From the NCBI RefSeq assembly GCF_000013625.1, contig NC_009659.1:3534001-3598000 (forward strand): a stretch of DNA of 64,000 nt, written 5' to 3'. Positions 34,158 to 43,555 of the stretch are shown here, piece after piece. The position numbers and the translations under genes were made by a program. Numbering within the stretch: position 1 is the stretch's first letter; each line of letters opens with the position of its first letter. The notes under the pieces were generated by a model. It saw nothing but the letters and a program-made list of their open reading frames with translations, was not told where the DNA came from and did not search any database. This DNA is from Janthinobacterium sp. Marseille. Its GTDB lineage: Bacteria > Pseudomonadota > Gammaproteobacteria > Burkholderiales > Burkholderiaceae_D.

Positions 34158-34202
34158 AATGCTATAGCACCTAGAATAGCACGCGATTACCCTCCCGTAC
34201 CC

Positions 34203-34757
34203 ATGCAAAACAAGCTCGAATTACGTCGTACCCTACTCACATCGCGCAAGGCCCTTGCCGCGGATCAACGCGCTATTTTTGACCGTCGCCTGAGTGACAA
34301 AATCCTGCAATGGTGGCGTGCCGAAAAACCGGCCAGCCTGGGTGTGTACTGGGCGATGCGCGGTGAACCCGATGTGCATCAGGCATATGCGGAATTGGCT
34401 GCAGCCGGTGTGCAACTGGCTTTACCGTTGATCGTTGGCGATAACGCGCCCTTGCAGTTCGTGAGTTGGACACCGGGAGAAGCGCTGCGCAAGGACAGGT
34501 TCGGCACCGACATCCCGGCAGCTGACAATGCGCTGATACAGCCACAGGCATTGTTGATCCCTTGCCTGGGTTTCAATGCAGACTGTTTTCGCCTCGGTTA
34601 TGGCGGTGGTTTTTACGACCGCACGCTGGCGCAAGAACCACGACCACGCACGCTGGGCGTCGCCTATGCCTTGGGTGAAGTCGACTTCAGTGCCGAGGTC
34701 TATGACGTTGCGCTGGATGCGGTAGTAACAGAAGAAGCCGTCTTCCAGCGTCCCTGA
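34203..34757 (+). CDS. fau: 5-formyltetrahydrofolate cyclo-ligase
   Basis: The ATG at 34203 gives 184 residues. It opens KLELRRTLLTSRKAL, with the basic helix of the family; the ATP/folate-binding signature is LIPCLGFNADCFRLGYGGGF, then YDRTLA. The enzyme converts 5-formyl-THF to 5,10-methenyl-THF. In many proteobacteria the 6S RNA gene precedes fau; here slt is too close for that. Confidence 0.93.
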   Translation: MQNKLELRRTLLTSRKALAADQRAIFDRRLSDKILQWWRAEKPASLGVYWAMRGEPDVHQAYAELAAAGVQLALPLIVGDNAPLQFVSWTPGEALRKDRFGTDIPAADNALIQPQALLIPCLGFNADCFRLGYGGGFYDRTLAQEPRPRTLGVAYALGEVDFSAEVYDVALDAVVTEEAVFQRP

Positions 34758-34773
34758 ACTGTTGATATAAAAA

Positions 34774-34802
34774 ATGCCCTGTCCGTTACCGGTACAGGGC
34801 AT
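34774..34802. terminator. terminator between convergent fau and metF
   Basis: ATGCCCTGT (34774-34782) pairs with ACAGGGCAT (34794-34802). On the minus strand TTTTTTATA follows, so it clearly serves metF. Confidence 0.85.
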
Positions 34803-34819
34803 CGTTTGAATCTTGCTGC

Positions 34820-35671
34820 TTATTTTTGCGACAGGTTCAGACGAGTCCAGATGGTATGCGTCGCTACCGCCTGGTTCAGCGTGTAGAAATGCAAGCCAGG
34901 CGCACCACCTGCCAGCAAGCGTTCACACAAATCCGTCACCACATCGAGACCGAAAGCGCGTATCGACTCGCTGTCGTCACCGAAGCTGGCCAGCTTGAGG
35001 CGTATCCAGCGCGGGATTTCAGCGCCACACATATCGGAGAAGCGCATCAGTTGCGAATAATTGGTGATCGGCATGATGCCTGCCGTAACCGGTATATCCG
35101 TACCAGCTTTGCGCGCATCATCGACAAAACGGAAATAGGCATCAGCATTGTAGAAGTACTGCGTAATCGCTGAATCCGCGCCGGCCTTTGCCTTGCGTAC
35201 AAAGCTGGCGATATCGTCTTGCGGCGATTTCGCTTGCGGATGCATTTCCGGATAAGCGGCAACTTCGATATGGAACCAGTCACCGGTTTCAGCGCGGATG
35301 AATTCAACCAGTTCGTTTGCATGATGAAACTCGCTGGACGACATATCCATTGCACCGTAACCGCTGGGCAGGTCACCACGCAAGGCAACGATACGCTTGA
35401 TGCCATGCGATTTGTACTCTGCCAGGATGGCGCGCAGGCTGTCCCGCGAGCTGCCGAGGCAAGACAAATGTGGTGCAGCATCCTGGCCTGCACCGCGGAT
35501 TTCCAGCACCGTTTCCAGTGTGCCCTGTTGTGTCGAGCCACCGGCACCAAAGGTGACCGAGAAATACTTGGGGTTCAACTCGGCCAGTTTGGCGCAGGTT
35601 ACCCGCAGTTTTTCCACGCCCGCTGGAGTCTTGGGCGGGAAAAACTCTATGCTGAAATTCTGATCTTTCAT
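34820..35671 (-). CDS. metF: 5,10-methylenetetrahydrofolate reductase
   Basis: The ATG at 35671 gives 283 residues opening MKDQNFSIEFFPPKT; a frame open to 35704 would add 11 unlikely residues. Landmarks: FSVTFGAGGSTQ, LRGDLPSG, and a C-terminal barrel end with AGIMPITNYSQL. The start overlaps the stop of the holin-like gene (ATGA), so they are translationally coupled. MetF supplies 5-methyl-THF for methionine synthesis, fitting ahcY upstream. Confidence 0.95.
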   Translation of the reverse strand: MKDQNFSIEFFPPKTPAGVEKLRVTCAKLAELNPKYFSVTFGAGGSTQQGTLETVLEIRGAGQDAAPHLSCLGSSRDSLRAILAEYKSHGIKRIVALRGDLPSGYGAMDMSSSEFHHANELVEFIRAETGDWFHIEVAAYPEMHPQAKSPQDDIASFVRKAKAGADSAITQYFYNADAYFRFVDDARKAGTDIPVTAGIMPITNYSQLMRFSDMCGAEIPRWIRLKLASFGDDSESIRAFGLDVVTDLCERLLAGGAPGLHFYTLNQAVATHTIWTRLNLSQK

Positions 35672-36012
35672 TTTTCTTGTAGTAAAAGCGCGGACAGTAT
35701 CCACGAAATAATGCTGTACAGGATCGCACCTCCTACCGCCGACCAGAAGCCGGCAACATGGAAGCCGCCTACCAGTTGCGACACCGCCCAGAACATCAGA
35801 CCGTTGATGACAAAGATGAACAGGCCCAAAGTCAGCAAGGTGACAGGCAAGGTCAGCAACACCAGTACCGGACGAATCAGGGTATTCACCAGGCCCAGTA
35901 TCAGTGCCGCGATGATGGCCGTGCCGACACTATCGACCTTGATCGATGACATCAGGAAGGGAAGCGCAAAGAGTGCCGCCGCATTGATTGCCCAGATGAG
36001 GATGATGCGCAT
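35668..36012 (-). CDS. four-TM 'phage holin family 4'-type membrane protein
   Basis: A 114-residue protein with four hydrophobic segments, opening MRIILIWAINAAALFALPFL and containing GLVNTLIRPVLVLLTLPVTL, the conserved core of this family. Despite the family name, these are chromosomal membrane proteins of unknown role. It sits between ahcY and metF, an order typical of betaproteobacteria, and overlaps metF by four bases. Confidence 0.85.
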   Translation of the reverse strand: MRIILIWAINAAALFALPFLMSSIKVDSVGTAIIAALILGLVNTLIRPVLVLLTLPVTLLTLGLFIFVINGLMFWAVSQLVGGFHVAGFWSAVGGAILYSIISWILSALLLQEK

Positions 36013-36051
36013 ACGATTTCTCCTTTTTTCAATACTGAACGTCAGGAAACC

Positions 36052-36078
36052 GCTGCCCCATATTCAACATGGGGCAGC
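36052..36078. terminator. 10-bp hairpin downstream of ahcY
   Basis: GCTGCCCCAT (36052-36061) and ATGGGGCAGC (36069-36078), seven-base loop. On the minus strand only GGTTTCC follows, so it may weaken rather than stop transcription into the holin-metF pair. Confidence 0.55.
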
Positions 36079-36113
36079 TCGGGCGAAACGATGATGCGAC
36101 TGCCAGGTCTTGC

Positions 36114-37553
36114 TTAGTAGCGGTAGTGCTCCGGCTTGTAAGGGCCGGTTTGTTGTACGCCGATGTAGTTTGCCTGCTCTGTGGTCAGAGTCGTCAGCTG
36201 TGCATTAAGTTTCTTCAATTGCAAGCGCGCGACTTTCTCATCCAGATGCTTGGGCAGCGTGTAGACGCCGACCGGATAGTTCTTCGTGTTTGCGTACAGT
36301 TCGATTTGTGCAATCGTCTGGTTCGCGAACGAAGAGCTCATCACATACGATGGGTGACCGGTACCGCAACCGAGGTTAACCAAACGGCCTTCCGCCAGCA
36401 AGATGATGCGTTTGCCGTCCGGGAAAATGATGTGGTCGACTTGCGGCTTGATGTTTTCCCAGGTGTATTGCTTCAAAGCGGCGACTTCGATTTCATTGTC
36501 GAAGTGGCCGATGTTGCAGACAATCGCCTGGTCTTTCATCTTCTTCATGTGTTCGTGCGTGATCACATGGTAGTTACCGGTACAGGTAACAAAGATGTCG
36601 CCGTGTTCAGCAGCGTATTCCATCGTCACAACGCGATAGCCTTCCATCGCTGCCTGCAACGCGCAGATAGGATCGATTTCAGTTACCCAGACTTGTGCCG
36701 ACAAGGCACGCATCGCTTGTGCCGAGCCCTTGCCGACGTCACCGTAACCGGCGATCACGGCAACTTTACCGGCGATCATGACGTCGGTAGCGCGCTTGAT
36801 ACCGTCAACCAGCGATTCGCGGCAACCGTACAGATTGTCGAACTTGGATTTGGTGACGGAATCGTTAACGTTGATAGCAGGGAAAGCCAGTTTGCCTTCC
36901 TTGTGCATTTGGTACAAACGATGCACACCGGTCGTGGTTTCTTCGGTCACGCCGAGGATTTGCGGCAGGCGTTTCGAGTACCAGGTCGCATCAACAGCCA
37001 GGTGTTTTTTGATCGAATTGAACAGGCAGATTTCTTCTTCGGAGCCTGGGTTATTCAATACCGACGCATCTTTTTCAGCACGGGTACCGAGGTGCAGCAA
37101 CAGGGTTGCATCGCCGCCATCGTCGAGGATCATGTTCGAGTAAACCGGCGCGCCCTTGTCGTCGTTCGGCCATTCAAAAATGCGGTGTGTGTATTCCCAG
37201 TAGTCGTCCAGTGTTTCGCCTTTGACTGCGAAGACCGGGGTGCCGGCAGCAGCGATTGCGGCAGCGGCGTGATCTTGTGTCGAATAGATATTGCACGATG
37301 CCCAGCGTACTTTTGCACCCAGCGCTTCAAGCGTCTGGATCAGTACCGCGGTTTGAATCGTCATGTGGATCGAACCGGTGATGCGCGCACCTTTCAAAGG
37401 CTGCGCTGCGGCGAACTCTTCGCGGATGGCCATTAGGCCTGGCATTTCGGTTTCGGCGATACGAATTTCCTTGTCGCCCCAGGCGGACAAGGACAGATCA
37501 GCGATTACATAATCGGAAAAATTGGTAGGGGAAGTCATTACTGCGGCGTTCAT
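36114..37553 (-). CDS. ahcY: S-adenosyl-L-homocysteine hydrolase
   Basis: The ATG at 37553 (AAGGAGG five bases upstream; a GTG just before it is the alternative) gives 479 residues. Landmarks: [36 protein letters not shown], the NAD-binding [16 protein letters not shown], and the C-terminal PYKPEHYRY. It splits SAH into adenosine and homocysteine, closing the methyl cycle. The SAH riboswitch directly upstream indicates control by its substrate. Confidence 0.97.
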   Translation of the reverse strand: MNAAVMTSPTNFSDYVIADLSLSAWGDKEIRIAETEMPGLMAIREEFAAAQPLKGARITGSIHMTIQTAVLIQTLEALGAKVRWASCNIYSTQDHAAAAIAAAGTPVFAVKGETLDDYWEYTHRIFEWPNDDKGAPVYSNMILDDGGDATLLLHLGTRAEKDASVLNNPGSEEEICLFNSIKKHLAVDATWYSKRLPQILGVTEETTTGVHRLYQMHKEGKLAFPAINVNDSVTKSKFDNLYGCRESLVDGIKRATDVMIAGKVAVIAGYGDVGKGSAQAMRALSAQVWVTEIDPICALQAAMEGYRVVTMEYAAEHGDIFVTCTGNYHVITHEHMKKMKDQAIVCNIGHFDNEIEVAALKQYTWENIKPQVDHIIFPDGKRIILLAEGRLVNLGCGTGHPSYVMSSSFANQTIAQIELYANTKNYPVGVYTLPKHLDEKVARLQLKKLNAQLTTLTTEQANYIGVQQTGPYKPEHYRY

Positions 37554-37583
37554 CACGCCCTCCTTTCGTTAGAAAAAAAGAAA

Positions 37584-37660
37584 CGTGAGCGCAGTTGCAG
37601 GTACTGACCGCATCAAGCCTGGCAGATCGAACGATCTGTCGCAACGCTCCTTGATGCGGC
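37584..37660 (-). promoter_or_regulatory. SAH riboswitch upstream of ahcY
   Basis: On the minus strand P1 is CCGCAUCAAG (37659-37650) with CUUGAUGCGG (37617-37608). P2 is a hairpin, CAGAUCG-UU-CGAUCUG (37638-37623). The conserved GAGCG-UUGCGAC and GCCAGGCUU flank it, and a pseudoknot forms between GAGCG (37648-37644) and CGCUC (37591-37587). Elements, order and position before ahcY match the known SAH riboswitch, which raises ahcY expression when SAH builds up. Confidence 0.92.
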
Positions 37661-37712
37661 AGCCATTTTAATCGAAAAAAACGCGCGCGACCACCCTCGC
37701 CCGCTGCCCAGG

Positions 37713-38660
37713 CTATTTCTTCGGTGGTTCGGAACTGGGCAAGGACACCGAATGCACTTTGGCCAATTCAGACTGGGATTCCACGTTTTCAGTGATCCAG
37801 CGCAACATATCGAGCCAGATACGCTTCACTTCGGCATCTGACGGCATTTTTTGTGCATTCGGCAACTCGATGGTGATCACCGGTACATTTTTGTGTACGC
37901 CGCTGTAATTACCCAAGGAACCGGGATAAACGCCGACACGGTTCAGCAACAAGCGGCCAAAGCGGCGCGGTGGCTGGGCCGGGCCGTCAAAATCCAGCAC
38001 GCCAAACGGCGCATGGACGGAAATAATGACATCAGGCCTGAAACGCAGCATTTCATCGTGCACCCATTTGCTTTCAGGCTCGGACAAAGGCGCGGAACCA
38101 GGGAAACGACGCGGATCCTTCTTGGTCCGGTTCGCCCAGTAGCGTGGCGCATCCTGTTGCCAGCCTGGTGTCGGGAAATTGCGATTCAGGTCCACACCAT
38201 TTGCATTCACGCGCTTGGCCTTGGGCGCCAGAAAACCGTCCGGATTCACCACAGGCACTACGCTCCAGTCGAATTGCTGCGCAGCCGCAGTCGGCATCCA
38301 TTGCAACCAGCGGAACACGACCGAGACCGAGGTCAGTTCATCGCCGTGGATGCCGCCCATGAGCAAAACGCGCAATGGCGTTTGATTACGCTTGGTCTTT
38401 TTTGCCGGGATCTGGCGCGCCAGCAGGGGAAAGCCTTGCAGCGAATTAACACCTGTAGGCAACAGCTCACTCTGCATGCACATCGCATTGGATACGCCCG
38501 GCATGCGTACAACCAGGCGTTTACACCAGTCAGCAGGATGTACAGGTGGAGTAACAGTAGCAGAAGCATTGCTGGCACTGGCAGGCAGGCTGAACCCGGC
38601 AAAGAGCGGGAGCAGGAGGGAGATACGGAGGATGTGCCTGGCTAGGGGTGCGATATGCAT
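37713..38660 (-). CDS. exported M14-family zinc peptidase
   Basis: The ATG at 38660 (AGAGG five bases upstream) gives 315 residues with signal peptide ending ASA. Zinc ligands appear in GGIHGDE (H-x-x-E) and ISVHAPFG (His); NRNFPTPG follows the usual N-R pair; the catalytic Glu is in ITIELPN. This fits the M14 carboxypeptidase group, possibly the MpaA-like murein peptide amidase branch, though export would differ from cytoplasmic MpaA. It lies between metK and ahcY. Confidence 0.8.
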   Translation of the reverse strand: MHIAPLARHILRISLLLPLFAGFSLPASASNASATVTPPVHPADWCKRLVVRMPGVSNAMCMQSELLPTGVNSLQGFPLLARQIPAKKTKRNQTPLRVLLMGGIHGDELTSVSVVFRWLQWMPTAAAQQFDWSVVPVVNPDGFLAPKAKRVNANGVDLNRNFPTPGWQQDAPRYWANRTKKDPRRFPGSAPLSEPESKWVHDEMLRFRPDVIISVHAPFGVLDFDGPAQPPRRFGRLLLNRVGVYPGSLGNYSGVHKNVPVITIELPNAQKMPSDAEVKRIWLDMLRWITENVESQSELAKVHSVSLPSSEPPKK

Positions 38661-38680
38661 CAGCGCCTCTGAAAACAAAA

Positions 38681-38719
38681 ATGGTCGGATTAATTCTTTG
38701 CAGAATTCTATCCGACCAT
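38681..38719 (-). terminator. terminator of metK
   Basis: On the minus strand ATGGTCGGAT (38719-38710) pairs with ATCCGACCAT (38690-38681), followed by TTTTTGTTTTC. It lies 23 bases past the metK stop and separates it from the M14 peptidase gene. Confidence 0.88.
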
Positions 38720-38742
38720 CGAACAACACTACAGACTAATTA

Positions 38743-39906
38743 TTACAAACCGGCTGCTGCGCGCAGCGCTTGGGCTTTGTCCGTACGTTCCCAGCTGAAC
38801 TCTGGCTCTTCACGACCGAAGTGGCCGTATGCTGCGGTTTTTTGATAAATCGGACGCAGCAGGTCCAGCATTTGCACGATGCCTTTTGGACGCAAGTCGA
38901 AGTGTTCCAGTACCAATTGGGCGATTTTTTCATCGCTGATTTTGCCGGTACCGAAAGTGGTAACCATGACCGACGTCGGTTTGGCCACGCCGATTGCGTA
39001 CGAAATCTGGATTTGTGCACGTTCAGCCAGGCCGGCTGCCACGATGTTTTTCGCAACGTAACGACCTGCGTATGCTGCGGAACGATCGACTTTCGATGGG
39101 TCTTTACCGGAGAATGCACCGCCGCCGTGTGGCGCCGCGCCACCGTAGGTATCAACGATGATCTTACGACCGGTCAGGCCGCAATCGCCTTGCGGACCGC
39201 CGATGACGAAACGACCTGTCGGGTTCACCAGGAAACGGGTGTCTTTCAGCCATTCAGCCGGTACGACTGGTTTGATAATGCTTTCGATGACCGCTTCTTC
39301 GATATCCTTGTGCTGCATTTCCGGCGCATGTTGGGTCGACAACACGATGGTGTCGATGGAAACCGGACGGCCGTCAACATAACGCAGGGTAACTTGCGAT
39401 TTCGCATCCGGACGCAGCCATGGCAGGCGGCCGTCCTTGCGTAATTCGGATTGACGCTCAACGATCCGGTGCGCGTAGTGAATCGCAGCAGGCATCAATT
39501 CAGGTGTTTCATCGCAGGCATAACCAAACATCAGGCCCTGGTCGCCAGCACCCTGGTCGAGGTCGATACCGGCACCTTCATCGACACCTTGTGCGATGTC
39601 CGGCGATTGCTTGTCGTAAGCAACCAGGACTGCACAGCTCTTGTAATCGATACCGTAGTCGGCATTGTCGTAGCCGATGCGTTTGATGGTTTGACGTGCC
39701 ACTTCAATGTAATCGACGTTGGCGAAGGTGGTGATTTCACCAGCCAGGACTACCAGACCGGTGTTGCACAGTGTTTCAGCAGCAACACGCGCTTTGGGAT
39801 CTTGCTGGAAAATTGCGTCGAGGATGGCGTCAGAGATTTGATCCGCTACTTTGTCAGGGTGGCCTTCGGAGACGGATTCAGAGGTAAACAGGTATTCATT
39901 TGCCAT
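38743..39906 (-). CDS. metK: S-adenosylmethionine synthetase
   Basis: A 387-residue product of normal family length. It opens [32 protein letters not shown] is the ATP-site hexapeptide region, [19 protein letters not shown] the P-loop-like region. It makes SAM from methionine and ATP. The 5' leader (39910-39971) can fold into a pseudoknot that includes the ribosome binding site, so its translation may be regulated. Confidence 0.97.
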   Translation of the reverse strand: MANEYLFTSESVSEGHPDKVADQISDAILDAIFQQDPKARVAAETLCNTGLVVLAGEITTFANVDYIEVARQTIKRIGYDNADYGIDYKSCAVLVAYDKQSPDIAQGVDEGAGIDLDQGAGDQGLMFGYACDETPELMPAAIHYAHRIVERQSELRKDGRLPWLRPDAKSQVTLRYVDGRPVSIDTIVLSTQHAPEMQHKDIEEAVIESIIKPVVPAEWLKDTRFLVNPTGRFVIGGPQGDCGLTGRKIIVDTYGGAAPHGGGAFSGKDPSKVDRSAAYAGRYVAKNIVAAGLAERAQIQISYAIGVAKPTSVMVTTFGTGKISDEKIAQLVLEHFDLRPKGIVQMLDLLRPIYQKTAAYGHFGREEPEFSWERTDKAQALRAAAGL

Positions 39907-39909
39907 TAC

Positions 39910-39971
39910 AGGTTCCTTAATACTCTTAATTAGTTGGCCTTATGTCGCGGTCAAGCTAATGAACCTGCGAC
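39910..39971 (-). promoter_or_regulatory. candidate pseudoknotted leader RNA of metK
   Basis: On the minus strand: GUCGC (39971-39967) pairs with GCGAC (39948-39944). The loop holds AGGUUCAUUAG (39966-39956), whose halves pair with downstream CUAAU (39933-39929) and GAACCU (39915-39910). The two pairings interleave. The last strand overlaps AAGGA, the ribosome binding site of metK, so the folded form would block translation. It does not match the SAM-I, SAM-II or SAM/SAH consensus as I know them. Confidence 0.35.
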
Positions 39972-40100
39972 GCTTTAGCGAAATTTATATACCGCCTCGC
40001 AAGTTGTCATTAACTCGGCGGTTGCTACTTTGTGCTATTTTACGCCTCTTGAAAAAAATCGGCAAAGTCTCTTGTCACAAGAGCACGATGCACGACCCGC

Positions 40101-40970
40101 ATGCTTGTTTTCCTCTTCCGCCTGTTGTCTTTCCTGCCCTTGCCGATACTGCATGCGATCGGGGTGGCGATCGGCTGGACGGTTTACCTGGCCTCGGGCA
40201 GCTATCGCCGTCGCCTTAAGGAAAATATCAATCTGGCAGGTTTCGGCCAGCACCTATATAAAGCAGTCGGCGAATCCGGCAAAAACATGCTGGAGCTGCC
40301 CTTCATCTGGTGCGCGTCGCCGGAACGCGTGCTGCGCTCTATCCGCATAGAAAACTGGGAAGTGGTCGAACAGGCTGCAGCCGCCGGCAAAGGCATTATT
40401 TTCCTGACCCCCCATCTCGGTTGCTTTGAAATTTCGGCGCAAGTGGCAGCAGCACAACTACCAATTACCGTACTGTATCGCCCGCCGCGGCAGGAAGCGT
40501 TGAAGCCACTGATAGAAGGAGCACGGGCGCGTCACAACCTGTCGCTGGCACCAGCCAACCTGAGCGGCGTACGCACCCTGTTTAAAGTATTGAAACGAAA
40601 CGGCGCAATCGGCTTGCTGCCGGACCAGGTGCCGCAAAATGGCGAAGGCGTGTGGGCCGATTTTTTCGGCAAACCCGCTTACACCATGACCTTGCCGGCC
40701 AAGATGCTGGAAATGACGGGGGCTGCGATGATCCTCGCCTTCGCGGAACGACGGCCTTACGGCAAGGGCTATGTGCTGCACCTGCGTCAATTCAATATTC
40801 CTGAAGGTTTGCCACTGGAAGCACAGGTGCGCGCTATCAATGCCGCGATGGAAGAATTGATCGCACTGTGTCCCGCGCAATACTTCTGGAGCTACAACCA
40901 CTACAAAATACCGGCCGGCGTTAGCGCACCACACGCAGCCGCCCCAACCGATAACGGGACCCCAGCATGA
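40101..40970 (+). CDS. lipid A biosynthesis lauroyl/myristoyl acyltransferase (LpxL/HtrB type), first copy
   Basis: A 289-residue product. One N-terminal membrane helix (LFRLLSFLPLPILHAIGVAI), the catalytic HxxxxE motif in TPHLGCFE near residue 104, and DQVPQNGEGVWADFFGKPAY in the middle. It adds a secondary acyl chain to lipid A at the inner membrane. Its stop overlaps the start of a second copy (ATGA), so the two form an operon divergent from metK. Confidence 0.88.
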   Translation: MLVFLFRLLSFLPLPILHAIGVAIGWTVYLASGSYRRRLKENINLAGFGQHLYKAVGESGKNMLELPFIWCASPERVLRSIRIENWEVVEQAAAAGKGIIFLTPHLGCFEISAQVAAAQLPITVLYRPPRQEALKPLIEGARARHNLSLAPANLSGVRTLFKVLKRNGAIGLLPDQVPQNGEGVWADFFGKPAYTMTLPAKMLEMTGAAMILAFAERRPYGKGYVLHLRQFNIPEGLPLEAQVRAINAAMEELIALCPAQYFWSYNHYKIPAGVSAPHAAAPTDNGTPA

Positions 40971-41866
40971 GATTCATCATTGCCCTGATGTGGTGCCTGC
41001 ACTGGCTGCCTCTGCCTGTCATTGCACGCCTGGGCGAAGTGATAGGCAGTTTATTGTTCATTTACAAGAAATCGCGTCGCCGCATTACCCTGATCAACCT
41101 CGCGCTCTGCTTCCCCGAGCTGCCCGAAGAAGAACGCCAGGCCATCGCGAAGAAACATTTCCAGGCTTATGCCCGCAGCGTATTGGAACGCGGCATCCTG
41201 TGGTGGGGCTCGGAAGCACGCCTGCGCAGATTAATCGTGGTGGAACCCGGCGTGCCACTGGATGCCATCAAGGCCAGCCCGACCATCCTGTTATGCCCGC
41301 ACTTCGTCAGCCTCGACGTCGCTGGCGTAGCCGTCATGCTGGAATCATCACTGTGCTCCATCTATACACAGCAATTGAATCCGGTCTTCGATGAAGTCTT
41401 GCGCAAAGGTCGTTCGCGCTTTCGCCCGGTCAAACTGTTTTCCCGCAGTGACGGCATCAAACCCATCATCCGCGCGATGCGCGAGCACCTGCCCTTTTTC
41501 ATGCTGCCGGATATGGATTTTGGCGAAAAGGATGCTGAATTCGTGCCTTTCTTCGGTATCCCTGCCGCCACCCTGACGGCACCTGCGCGCATCGCTGCCG
41601 CCACCAATGCCAAAGTGATTCCGGTAGTCGCGACCTATCTGCCCGGCTATCGCGGCTGGAAGGTCACGTTCTATCCGGCCTGGGAAAATTATCCGGGTGA
41701 TGACATCACCGCCGCCACCCGCTATATGAATGCCTTCATCGAAGCGCGCGCGCGTGAAACGCCGTCCGAGTACTTCTGGACGCATAAGCGTTTCAAGACC
41801 CGCCCACCCGGCGAACCCAGCTTCTATGCCAACAACAATACGGACGAAGCACCACCGGCTTATTGA
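40967..41866 (+). CDS. lipid A acyltransferase (LpxL/HtrB type), second copy
   Basis: A 299-residue paralogue of the preceding gene. The active-site motif reads [12 protein letters not shown]-x4-D rather than H-x4-E, a change found in some family members. [20 protein letters not shown] and a C-terminal [17 protein letters not shown] match lipid A acyltransferases. The pair may add the two secondary acyl chains, but which does which is unclear. Confidence 0.87.
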   Translation: MRFIIALMWCLHWLPLPVIARLGEVIGSLLFIYKKSRRRITLINLALCFPELPEEERQAIAKKHFQAYARSVLERGILWWGSEARLRRLIVVEPGVPLDAIKASPTILLCPHFVSLDVAGVAVMLESSLCSIYTQQLNPVFDEVLRKGRSRFRPVKLFSRSDGIKPIIRAMREHLPFFMLPDMDFGEKDAEFVPFFGIPAATLTAPARIAAATNAKVIPVVATYLPGYRGWKVTFYPAWENYPGDDITAATRYMNAFIEARARETPSEYFWTHKRFKTRPPGEPSFYANNNTDEAPPAY

Positions 41867-41910
41867 TTGCCAGGCAGTACACACTTGCCGGCCACGGCTA
41901 TAATCGCAAT

Positions 41911-42762
41911 ATGAAACTCAAATTCACAAAAATGCATGGCGCAGGCAACGATTTCGTCGTCATCGATGCAATCAATCAGGCCATCAATTTCACCCCTGCC
42001 CAATGGCAATATCTGGCCGATCGCCGCTTTGGCGTGGGTGCCGATCAAATGCTGGTGGTCGAAAAACCACAGGCGGCAGGCGTCGACTTCCGCTATCGCA
42101 TCTATAACGCCGATGGTGGCGAAGTCGAACAATGCGGCAATGGCGCGCGTGCATTCGTGCGTTTTGTGACAGATAAAAAACTCACCGACAAACGTGCGAT
42201 CAAGGTTGAAACCATGTCGGGCATCATCGAGCCGCGCCTCGAAGCCAACGGACAAATCACGGTAGACATGGGTGCACCCATCCTGAATCCGGAAGATGTC
42301 CCCTTCGATACGCGCGATCTTTTATGCAAGGCAGAAGGTGAAGACACGCTGTGGCCACTCGACATCAAGGGCGAGACCAACTGGATATCCGTCGTATCAA
42401 TGGGCAATCCACATGCGGTGCAAGTGGTCGCAGATGTGGAAGAAGCACCGGTACGGGAAGATGGCGTGCTGATCGAACACCATCCGCGTTTCCCGAAACG
42501 CGTCAATGCCGGCTTCATGCAAATCCTGGATCAGCACCATATCAAACTGCGCGTATTCGAACGCGGCGCCGGTGAAACCCTGGCTTGCGGTACCGGTGCC
42601 TGCGCTGCCGTGGTGGCTGGCATCCGTCGCGGCTTGCTCGTGTCGCCGGTCAAAGTACAAACCCGCGGTGGCGAATTAGTCATCGCCTGGGGCGGCCGCG
42701 ATTCACCGGTCATGATGACCGGCCCGGCAGTAACTGTATTCGAAGGCGAAATCGAGATTTAA
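41911..42762 (+). CDS. dapF: diaminopimelate epimerase
   Basis: The ATG at 41911 gives 283 residues opening [20 protein letters not shown]. Both catalytic Cys are present: EQCGNGARA and [11 protein letters not shown]. The enzyme turns LL-DAP into meso-DAP for lysine and peptidoglycan. It is followed by a DUF484 gene and xerC, the classical dapF-DUF484-xerC order. Confidence 0.96.
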   Translation: MKLKFTKMHGAGNDFVVIDAINQAINFTPAQWQYLADRRFGVGADQMLVVEKPQAAGVDFRYRIYNADGGEVEQCGNGARAFVRFVTDKKLTDKRAIKVETMSGIIEPRLEANGQITVDMGAPILNPEDVPFDTRDLLCKAEGEDTLWPLDIKGETNWISVVSMGNPHAVQVVADVEEAPVREDGVLIEHHPRFPKRVNAGFMQILDQHHIKLRVFERGAGETLACGTGACAAVVAGIRRGLLVSPVKVQTRGGELVIAWGGRDSPVMMTGPAVTVFEGEIEI

Positions 42763-42878
42763 GCGCACGGGGCGGAATTGTTTTTCACGCCCGGTTGTCG
42801 GTTAAAATCATTGCCAATTAAAGCAAGGCCGCATCGCTCAAGCGACGCGCTTTCAAACCACACTCACTAATACGACAA

Positions 42879-43547
42879 ATGACTTCTCCACTGGACTCCA
42901 ATACCGTTGCCGATTATTTGCTGGATAACCCGCAATTCTTTGAAGAACATGCCGAGTTACTGTCGAGAATCAAGTTATCCAGCGCCCTCGGCGGCCGCAC
43001 CCTGTCGCTGCAGGAACGCCAGATGGATGTTTTGCGCGAAAAGCTGAAAGTCATGGAGTTGCGCCTGGCCGAACTGATGCGCATCGGCCAGGAAAACGAC
43101 CAGATCACGCGTAAATTCCATACCTGGACGCGTGCGCTGTTGCAGGCACGCAATGATGTCGATTTGCCGCACACACTGACTACCGGCCTGCAAAGCGCGT
43201 TCTCGGTACCGCATGTGACCCTGCGTCTGTGGGGCGTCTCCGAAGCCTTTGCGCACACCTGGTTCGCCGCGCCGGTCTCGGCCGATTCGCGCCTGTTCTC
43301 GAATGGTTTGACGACGCCTTTCTGCGGCAGCAACAATGATTTTGAAGCCGCATCATGGCTGGAGGATGCACCGGCAATCCAATCGGTTGCCTTGCTCCCT
43401 TTGCGCCTCGACGACGCTACCGAAGCCTTCGGCCTGCTGGTACTCGGCTCGCCGGACCCGCACCGTTTCACCTCCGACATGGCAACTGACTTCCTGACCA
43501 ATATCGGCCAGACCGCCAGCGCCGCACTGTCGGGCATGCTCGACTAA
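42879..43547 (+). CDS. DUF484 family protein (GAF-like)
   Basis: A 222-residue product: an N-terminal DYLLDNPQFFEEHAELL helix pair, a coiled segment (LQERQMDVLREKLKVMELRL), then a GAF-like domain. Always found between dapF and xerC in this group. Function unknown. It ends eight bases before xerC. Confidence 0.88.
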   Translation: MTSPLDSNTVADYLLDNPQFFEEHAELLSRIKLSSALGGRTLSLQERQMDVLREKLKVMELRLAELMRIGQENDQITRKFHTWTRALLQARNDVDLPHTLTTGLQSAFSVPHVTLRLWGVSEAFAHTWFAAPVSADSRLFSNGLTTPFCGSNNDFEAASWLEDAPAIQSVALLPLRLDDATEAFGLLVLGSPDPHRFTSDMATDFLTNIGQTASAALSGMLD

Positions 43548-43555
43548 ACCGCATC

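Noticed and set aside
34086..34202. 6S RNA gene upstream of fau
   Set aside because: 6S RNA often precedes fau, but only 117 bases separate slt and fau here, too few for it.
36069..37436. 455-codon plus-strand frame opposite ahcY
   Set aside because: Ghost frame caused by ahcY codon bias; ahcY is certain by motif and riboswitch.
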